Source: Armillaria gallica
Taxonomy: Eukaryota > Basidiomycota > Agaricomycetes > Agaricales > Physalacriaceae
Length of the DNA: 64,000 nt
Assembly (NCBI GenBank): GCA_037576215.1
Contig: JBANDB010000001.1
Location: 5,580,001-5,644,000 of the forward strand
Reading direction: 5' to 3'
Positions 56,495-64,000 of the stretch are shown here, piece after piece. The first letter of the stretch is position 1, and every line of letters starts with the position of its first letter. Under the pieces are notes generated by a model, which worked only from the letters and a program-made list of their open reading frames with translations, had not been told where the DNA came from and ran no database searches. The position numbers were made by a program, and so were the translations under genes.

Positions 56495-57734
56495 GGGATA
56501 GTTCTTGTGAGATTAAATGGCTTGGAGGGGTGAATAAGATGTCGAAGAGTACGAGAATATGAAAACGCTATTTCTTGGGACCCATTATATAGGATGAGCA
56601 ACGGGCCAAAGTACAGTTTCCGATTGCAGAATACGGAGCTAAACAGTAGCGTACAATGGTGAATGGGTCGGCCAGTACGAGAAGCAGGTTCGGCATTCTT
56701 GGACGCAAAATAGTATGTTTCGTACCACAATGGAAAATTGCCTTAACAAGGCTGCTGCAGGTAGATCCGGGAGAGGACGAACAAGATGTGATCCATACAG
56801 CACGATCATGGAAGACTTGAAAGGAACGAACAAGGGGCCGATCATACATAGCCTTTGTAATGCCACAAGAAGGATGAGCTTTATTTTCTTAACGCAGTCC
56901 CAGCATACGGTCAGGTGGGTCCAAGTTGCTGGTCAACGCGGGGTGAATGGTGCTTGTCGATCATTCATGCATTGTTGACCGGACCATTATCTCCGTGGCC
57001 AATAGCGCTATAGATCCTCCAGTGCGGCGATCTCAAGATCGATGCGCCTCTTTAGTATACACTGTAGACTTCCAAGTCAGTCTTTGCGTACCGCTAACAG
57101 GTTTGTTATCATCCATACAGTATATTATGATAATAAAAGGAAGCTGCAGCTGTGCTCAACTTGAAGGACGTAAGTTACTGACCCAAAGTCGATGAATCAC
57201 GTCGATTCTCGGTCAATTCGCAGACAATTCGGCGTTCGCAGAAGTATCCTTAGTAGAAGGCCCAAGCTACCGTCCCGTTTGAAGAATAAAGAAGAACATT
57301 TGGAATCGTGGATTATCTTTTGTCGCAAGGTATCGCCTGGTGCCAACATCATCTTTGCGACTTTCGAAGGTGGTGTTCGTGTGAAACACTGATGTGTCGA
57401 TCACTTGTGAAAGCCAAATAAACCCCAACAACGCGTCTTGTTGCTGCACGTGGCATGTACCGCCACCTTCATTCAGATATTATTCAGTACATTCAGCGCT
57501 TCGGCGTTTGGTGCCTAGTTTTAAAACCAAAGCTCTTTTCTTCACCTACGTGCTGCGCTCTGAAGGTTTTGTCTGGATACAAGCTTGAAGTCATGTGTCA
57601 CCGAGGACATCTTCGGCTGGATGTGCATTGCATGCCGAACAATCACGCTATTTCTATTTCTTGGATATCCGATGAGATTAGGAGTTTTTCTGATCACTCG
57701 CTCTGCTAGGGAATTAGCAGAGTCAATGTTCTAT
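56495..57734. other. Unassigned stretch
   Basis: Upstream of the nucleotidyltransferase-like gene. Short ORFs (for example 56568-56849 minus, 57192-57392 plus) with no recognisable family. No repeats noted. Confidence 0.35.
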
Positions 57735-57960
57735 GACCCGGGCCGTTCCTGATGAAACTCTGGTTATGCCAACGTTAATGGGCCAAAGTTGGGTGAGCTG
57801 TTCACTCACATATGACAACTCAAATTCTTTTCTGACTTTTCTGAAGCGGTTCTTTGGAATATGGCCTGTTCAGTATCAAACACTTTACTAATAGACGGTA
57901 TCTGGTAGCGATCCATCCCCCACGCCAATATCCCTTAACACCACGAATGCCATACTAGCG
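57735..57960 (+). pseudogene. ALDH last-exon relic upstream of MLKL-like copy 3
   Basis: Corresponds to the last two ALDH exons (compare 17125-16912, reverse strand): GGTTATGCCAACGTTAATGG, the GTGAGC donor region, GAAGCGGTTCTTTGG and CAGTATCAAACACTTTAC. It shows that the ALDH plus MLKL-like pair was copied as one unit. Confidence 0.65.
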
Positions 57961-58158
57961 CAAATGCTGTGTTTACTTTTGTGCTTGGCGGTATGTAATA
58001 TCATACGTGTGAGAAAACAAGGCTTGTCAAAGTAAGCGCCCAGTGAAAAATGTTTTCTCGGTGCTTGCCCTCTTACCATCATCACCGTCCTTCTACAGTA
58101 CCCAACCAAGTGCACATATCTATTTTCTTGCGTTCTCGACGACGAATATCCTTCCATC

Positions 58159-61100
58159 ATGTCTCGACCGTCTAATCTGGGAACCTGGATTGATATTGCT
58201 AAGCTTGGTGTGGCCGCAGGCGAATTGGCCCCGTTTCCGTACATCAAAGGTCTTTGTGGGTGTGTTGTACTTGTCCTGGAGACCATTGAAGTACGTGACA
58301 GGCTTCCGCTTCACGTTGTACTGTCTTTAACCAGGGATTGCAGAAAGCTGGCAAGAATAACGAGGACCTACTAGATTTGGCAGACAGTATAGGGAAGATA
58401 ATCGAGATGGTTCAGAATACCGTTATGGAACACGGAGAAAGTAGCGCTCTTCGTTTCCGTGATGTTTGCGCAGAGCTTGAAGTGTGGGTAAGTTCAAACA
58501 AGTCCTGACGCCTTGCTAACTGAGCATTTTTTAGATACTTAACGGACTTGATTGCTGAATTGAACAGCACCCGACGGAAGTCCCGTGGGATCAAACGTTT
58601 CTTTAAGACAAAGAATGTCTCTGACGCTATCAATAGTTGCCAGGAACGCGCGCGCACGATCAAGGCTGATTTTCTGGTGCGTCAGTTGAGAGTTTTGCTA
58701 CGATATGCTTACTATTTAATTGGCAGATTCACACGGCCATCGATTCACGTTTTGTTATATCAGACATCAAAGACGGATTAAAGACCAACGCTGATACTCT
58801 TACTAATGCCATCGAGACGTCGCAAAGGCATATCATATTTGATATCGACAAGCACGCAAATGACATATACGAAGAGATACGCACGTGGGGTATGTCGCAG
58901 AGCAGCAAAGCAGATAAGCTTAGCGCAGAAGTCAGAACATTGAGGGAACGGGGCTTCTATAAAGGAATTGTACTTCATTTTTCTTATATATACGATAATC
59001 TACCGATTGATCATTGCAAAATTGCAGATTCGGGATATCCTTCCAGGGGATATCTATTTGAGAGAGCACCTTGTTTTTTCGTATTATCTTGGCCCGCCCC
59101 CAGTGTTCTCTGATTATAATGCCGACGTTGATAACAGCAACATGCCTAAAATTGTTCGTGTATATCGACGTCCTAACGAACAAGATGTCATGAAAGTGAG
59201 TTTCCCCAGCTCTCTGACTCGTTTCCTGGTGCTAAGGCATCCTCTAGCAATTCCATACAGACGTCGATAGACTAATAAATCTGAAGTATGCCTGCAACAT
59301 TTTGTGACAGTGTTCATGCAACATTAATCTAACGGTCTAGGCATCAAAATATTGCCCAAGTATTTGGTGTATGCAGATCTCCGAATTTCACTGCAATTAT
59401 TCTTCATGGTAATGATAACCATAATTTGTATGACATTTCTAAGCTTACGCCTGCCTGGAGGTACCACACGACACTCAATCTTCAACCATTGTGCCTCCTT
59501 GACTGCGATTCAGTCGTTGCACTTCTATATTCAATTGGTGCGCCGCACCAACATATGCTGTGGACACGACTCAACTTATGTGCTTTCTATAGTTCAATGA
59601 TTTAAAGGTACTGCAATTCTTATTTTCTGCATACTATCAATATTGAATAGTCGAATTAGTCGACCTCAGATTATCTCGGTAGGCTTTACTACGCCTCTCC
59701 CAAGGGTTGGTACGGCTATGTGTTTGTGAGTAATTGCGTTGAGAGAATGCATGCATGAACTAACGGCCAACACTTCAAAGGATGGCGATCTTGGCAGCAT
59801 GTATATCAACGAACGAGGCCGAATTGTGCTCGCAAGACTCTCATTTCGATACTGTTTGAAACGCCGTATAGTGGACACAATCCAGAACAGCGAAGCACAT
59901 CCTAAAGTGACATACTTCGGAAACCAGATGACTTCATACATACCACGCTCTGACTCTATCAAGAATTGGAATTCGCTGCTGTGTCGTACGAAGTTGGATA
60001 AAAGCCATCTTATGCAGATTTATGAAGCCCTTTATCGTTTCATAGGCGACGAGTGTACGTTGGTATACGGCCCTGAATTTTGCCCCTATGGCCCAGGCAG
60101 CGTATCTACACGGACAGCGTTAAGCTTTCCCATGGACTCTCTGGTGATCGGAAGGATACCAGTCAGTGAGCCGACCAAACAGGCCGTAAAGTGGAGACTG
60201 GATAATAATGGTCATTCAACGCCGTTTCCAATGTGCAGGTGTGGTCAACGTGAGTATTTGTGTGTATACCCTACTGACTTCGCCCGTTCAGTGGGTCAAT
60301 TACCATTCATTGCTTGTCTGTCATTCAAGGTCATTTCCTGGCGATATGCCCCCGGACCGTCTCGATACCCGAAGGTTATGCAAAATCACGGCGGATGATG
60401 TATGCATGGTTTGCACAGGCTTCGCGGCTGTCATTCTCTTCGTCTCAGAACCCAAAGGGCATTGATCGTAGGGCGCACAGCACGAAATACGTCGAAGGTT
60501 GGTGTAGCCTATCAGAGAGACTCAGAAATATACTGATTAATGTCTAGTGTGCGAACGTGTGCAGTTCTACCTCCAAATAACGCCGTGCTACGACCCCTTC
60601 CAGCTACTGGACACTTTTATGGCGGACAGCGAATATGCATTTGCTCTCTCACTAACAGTCTGCGAACCCCGTCTTGATTTACAATCCAACAGGATTTCCT
60701 GGCCGGTCATTCATTGGTTTTGTGACCTGAATTTATCCAATGAGATATCCGTCGAAGAAGCGGAAGCCCTTTTCGGATTCAAAGTCACCGTATGCGCTGA
60801 TGCATACCATTACCGCGTACCGGAAAAGCCACTTTCAACAATCGTTGAGATAAACACCATGTGCGGGTTTGATCCTGCACTTGAGGGGGCGGACATATGC
60901 GAATATTTTGGGCTTCCTCGCATGGAGATCATTGAAAACCCGGTAGAACTCTATCCTGGTGAGTGAAGATCTAGTACCTTGTGCTTGCACACTCTGCTAA
61001 AAAAGGTCACAGACCGCGAGATCAACCAAATCGCATTGACAGCGCCTGTTCATGATGATAAGGCTACTACAGACGTTACTCCAGTTACTCATATACGAGC

Positions 61101-61272
61101 TGAGCAAGAGTTATCAACCTTCCGTGCACCGAATCGGCTCGTCGTGATACTCATTGCACTTAATATTGTTCTTATTTCATTGGTTATACATTTATCTATT
61201 AAGGTATACAGGAAACAGGTTACCTATCGCGTCAGCTGCTACTTCGATCCACCAAAAATCTTGAACTCATAG
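58159..61272 (+). CDS. MLKL-like 4-helix / degenerate kinase-like / membrane-anchor protein, copy 3
   Basis: ATG at 58159 (MSRPSNLGTWIDIAKLG). First exon 58159-58290; following exons are inferred as in copy 2. The order is an MLKL-like N-terminal helical domain; a kinase-like region with a SMYINERGRIVLARL segment (59790-59845) in which DFG is not seen; the C-terminal block at 60547-60966 (ISWPVIHWFCDLNLS, NTMCGFDPALEGADI); and after an intron (about 60960-61010) a last exon with a clear membrane helix (LVVILIALNIVLISLVIHL, about 61140-61200). The acceptor before exon 3 is intact (TTTTTTAG). Unlike copy 2 the early splice sites look sound. A SIN3 5' fragment and GT90 relic follow on the other strand. 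Confidence 0.6.
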
Positions 61273-61780
61273 ACCTATTTAAATGTACACTTTCAAATCT
61301 GTGATCTCACTCGCCGTTACAGATATGGCATCACCGAGATGGGTTGCCAATGAATATGGACAGTTGCAACGTAAACGACATTGCATACCTCTAACAAAGT
61401 GTCACACAGAACGTGTCTGAGCGAATCGAGTGGCTAAACTTGGCGAGGTGTAAAATTACTCACTTGATGATTATGGGGGTACTCGATCGTGTTCTTCCCT
61501 CTAAGTAGTCGGTCAAGCTCATGCCTGAAAGAGGACAACACCAATCCACCGCCATAGATCTAGACAGATATATTTCACTCACCAAAAAGCTGTCCAATAG
61601 TTAGCCTTCCCGTAACCTCACTGATATGCCGCGCTTGCTGTTGCCTCATGTTCGTCAACCTCAACGGAAGAAGCAGACAATGCTAAAGTTTGTTAGCCGA
61701 ACGAAAGTTCTTCAGTAGCGGGAATATCTGCACAGCGGTGTTGCCTCTGACAAACTAATCACCTAAAGTAAATAGAAGGA
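61273..61780. other. Unassigned stretch after MLKL-like copy 3
   Basis: Lies in the inverted counterpart of 13069-13610. No gene recognised. Confidence 0.35.
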
Positions 61781-61794
61781 CGCAACCAATGGGT

Positions 61795-61890
61795 AGTTGA
61801 GGGCATCTGTCACGTTAAGCGGTCGGTGTACTTCCAGGATATTCATCGGTGGCGAAGGTGGAGCGACGTCGACAGCCATCGTAGAGCTAC
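61795..61890 (-). pseudogene. SIN3 5' fragment (PAH1 lead-in)
   Basis: On the minus strand it reads [13 protein letters not shown] then [11 protein letters not shown], matching SIN3 residues just before PAH1. The break point and the following TTGGTTGCGTCC are the same as at 13065, so this and the 12.6-kb fragment descend from one event. Confidence 0.8.
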
Positions 61891-61929
61891 AGATGAGTGC
61901 CAGAGAGGACAAGAACCATTTAAAACGTC

Positions 61930-62645
61930 CAGGCCATGCGTTACCATCGACCTATACAAAAGAGGGATAGAGTAATAAAAGAAAGAAGCAGAAACACGAC
62001 TCGGACACTAACATCGAAATAATACTTGTACCTCGCGTGCTCCTTCTGGGACCGCCACTTTGTAAAGTCGTACAACCTGACCAGGCCTTCGCAAAGATCA
62101 GGGTCACACTTTCCAGGATCGTCCGAGCGCCATATCAAGTATCGCCGTGGCATACCTTGCCTTCCGGACCAACTCCCCCTCCCCCACTGGCTTCTCTCTG
62201 GACCTCAGTGGCACGACACTCGTCGCATTTCCATCCATGCCCTTCTCGACCTAATCCATCATGCGTATAGGGTGCGAAAATTGCCATTCCGTATCCCGAA
62301 CGAGAGGGACCCTCTCGCTGAATGCAATCGATCACCAGTCTTTTTCTCCTATGCGATGGCCTCTTCGTCAGAGAGGATCGAATTGGTGACGGAATGTCGG
62401 CAAGAGGACAGTCCGGGTGTCGCTGTTGACGTTGTGGGAGAGGGAAAGGTGGTCCGTGCACCGATCGCCGGGTTGGTTTGAACCCTGCCCTCATTATTCA
62501 TTGCGACACGCTCGGTGCTCATAATCCGGGCATACTCCATGAAAGCTCTGTACCAGCCAGTTAGCCATGGAAAAAGAAGCAATGAGACTGGGTACGAACC
62601 TATAATTGTACGCCGTCATATCCTACAGTAGCCACTCTCGTAGCA
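61930..62645 (-). pseudogene. GT90 glycosyltransferase relic with embedded SIN3 5' piece
   Basis: On the minus strand from 62645: AYNYRAFMEYARIMST then ERVAMNNEG (the GT90 C-terminal exon), next a SIN3 leader piece (GTGCACGGACCACCTTT to CGTCACCAATTC, about 62465-62385), then GT90 central parts (SDEEAIA near 62355, CDPDLCEGLVRLYDFTKW near 62080). The order is scrambled relative to the 11.1-12.6 kb copy and frames are broken. Confidence 0.65.
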
Positions 62646-62691
62646 TAAGCTTCCCAGCTACGTCCTGCGTCATTTATCTCTACTATGTCCG

Positions 62692-63180
62692 TTAAAGATA
62701 ATTCCATGGAGATCGTACGGGGTTGGTTTGGGGTGTCGCATACGCGCAGCGGCGACGAGATCCTAGCTTATTCCGTGGCTCTAGTGCATGAAGAACGAGG
62801 ATATAGCACTTGACTAGCTGGGCAGTGCTGACAAGGATGTTTACTGGATCACTCCAATCAGCATGAGAAAAGACTGACCTTATTTCTCCCCCTTCTTGAC
62901 TAGTATCGTGCCTATCAGCCAGCGACTCTACCACGAGCTCGCCAGACTCCTTCATCGCCGTGCCTTTGCACTCGTAGCGTAGTCCAGGATCGAACCATGT
63001 TCCAGATACGTGTGCAATGAAGTCCTGAGAAGCCATGTTGTCTTGGTGCATAGGATGACTGGGAGCGGGGAAGGAAGGTCCAGGTAACGAGATCCTGAAC
63101 TCAGTTACGCGAAGAGATGGTTCTCCAGATTTGTCCTGGACACTACCAGTATGGGCCAAGAGACGTTGTAGGGTCCATTC
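62692..63180 (-). other. Unrecognised coding-like exon(s)
   Basis: Minus-strand frame reading NEWTLQRLLAHTGSV, then SLRVTEFRISLPGP, FIAHVSGTWFDPGLRY and VVESLADRHD. A GTCAGT...CCCAG intron fits at about 62880-62815. No ATG begins the frame, so it is either an internal exon set or a relic. Family unknown. Confidence 0.3.
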
Positions 63181-63439
63181 ATTAGGCGTAGTCGGTGATG
63201 AGAGGCGTCAGAGAAGGATACGCTGGCAAACGGAATTCTGAGTACACCCAAAAAGTAACTGCGCAGCTAAGCCTCGGGGTGCGTTGGCCGGGAGGCAGCA
63301 TATACAGACGCGCACGTTTGAAGGTCGTCACGATCACGGCAAGCACCGATGCACTGAGGCTGTGCTCTCGTGACACGCGGTATACAGCTTTCAATTGCAA
63401 TGTTCGACAGGATCGATGAAGCTGTAGAACCCTATAGTA

Positions 63440-63740
63440 CTTAATTCGTCCGATCCAGCGCTTTCCTCATCTCTGTGGATGTCGGGTTTGACTGCTGCAA
63501 AAGTGCTAGCACCTCGGATTCGAGTACGTGAAGCTAATGGGCTCCCGGTTACTGACAGAAGTCAGGGTATGCCAATGTTAATGGCTGCACAATTCACCAC
63601 AATTCACGCCGAGTCGTTCTTATGCCTTATCGGATTTGGGTGAGCTTTTTACTCGCATATAGCGGCTCAAGTTCATTGCTGAATTTTACCAAGCGGTTCT
63701 TCGGGATATGGCCGATTCAGCATCAAAGACCTCACTGATA
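63440..63740 (+). pseudogene. ALDH 3' relic upstream of MLKL-like copy 4
   Basis: Matches the last three ALDH exons of 17308-16912 in reverse: KVLAPRIRV-type text near 63500, GGTATGCCAATGTTAATGG at 63567, the GTGAGC donor, and AAGCGGTTCTTCGGGATATGG at 63692. The active-site exons are gone. Confidence 0.7.
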
Positions 63741-63994
63741 AACGTTTGATAGTGATCTATCCACCACATCAATATCCTATGACCCCGTAACAGTCATGTT
63801 AGCGCCAATGCTGTATATACTGCTGTGCTCAGCTGTATGATATATCATTCGTGTGAGACGAAGCCTGCCATAAAAGTTCTCAGCGAAAGGGTCTTTTTCG
63901 GTACCCTTGCCCTTTCACCATCCTTCCAGAACCCATAACACCTCAACCCAGTGTTCATATCTATTCTCTTACTTTATCGACAGCTAGATCCGCC

Positions 63995-64000
63995 ATGACT
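63995..64000 (+). CDS. MLKL-like gene, copy 4 (start only)
   Basis: The window ends just after ATGACT, the same first codons as copies 1 and 2. The preceding 250 bases match the shared upstream region of the other copies. The rest lies beyond the window. Confidence 0.5.

Noticed and set aside
1..64000. CRISPR arrays, rRNA or tRNA genes, replication origins
   Set aside because: Scanned by eye for regular spaced repeats and for the TPsiC-type word GGTTCRA; none convincing. A covariance-model scan was not possible.

Overview
The window looks like nuclear DNA of an Agaricomycete (mushroom-forming basidiomycete). Genes are split by many 45-65 nt GT...AG introns. The recognisable families are typical of this class: a SIN3 corepressor, GPI3/PIG-A, a HET-domain protein, an F-box protein, a caspase-like peptidase, proteins with an MLKL-like N-terminal helical domain, Crinkler-like proteins and an expanded multi-pass membrane family. 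No prokaryotic, organellar, tRNA, rRNA or CRISPR features were seen.

Layout. (1) 1-4680: 5' part of an MLKL-like gene (minus), an aldehyde dehydrogenase (ALDH) pseudogene, an older ALDH relic and a 447-bp MITE. (2) 4.7-13.1 kb: decayed ground with an NmrA-like pseudogene joined to a polyketide synthase ACP-thioesterase relic, an apparently intact caspase-like gene (minus), a GT90 glycosyltransferase pseudogene and a copy of the SIN3 5' end. (3) 13.6-20.57 kb: a full-length MLKL-like gene, an intact ALDH and an ALDH relic, largely a direct duplicate of region 1. (4) 20.69-24.85 kb: the complete SIN3 gene. (5) 25.2-33.5 kb: two tandem Crinkler-like (P-loop ATPase plus nuclease-like) genes separated by a GPI3/SIN3 chimeric relic. 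(6) 33.9-42.65 kb: HET protein (minus), GPI3 (plus), F-box (plus) and a C2H2/RING protein (minus), all with reconstructable reading frames. (7) 43.4-56.5 kb: a three-unit array of SIN3 C-terminal relics, multi-pass membrane proteins, an AbiEii-like nucleotidyltransferase gene, uroporphyrinogen-III synthase relics and a LINE remnant. (8) 57.7-62.65 kb: ALDH relic, MLKL-like gene, SIN3 5' fragment and GT90 relic, the inverted counterpart of 11.1-19 kb. (9) 63.4-64 kb: another ALDH relic leading into a fourth MLKL-like gene cut by the window end.

How it fits together. Single-copy housekeeping genes (SIN3, GPI3, RING) sit among duplicated pieces of themselves and of ALDH, GT90 and UROS. Much of the apparently intact accessory content belongs to families linked in fungi or elsewhere to cell death, non-self recognition or conflict: MLKL-like 4-helix proteins with a degenerate kinase-like region and a C-terminal membrane helix, a caspase-like peptidase, a HET protein, Crinkler-like effectors and an AbiEii-like nucleotidyltransferase. 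A fungal programmed-death/immunity neighbourhood in a structurally unstable region is an inference from these domain calls. Exon borders were placed by eye from splice signals and frame continuity; where the exon sum gives an open frame this is stated.
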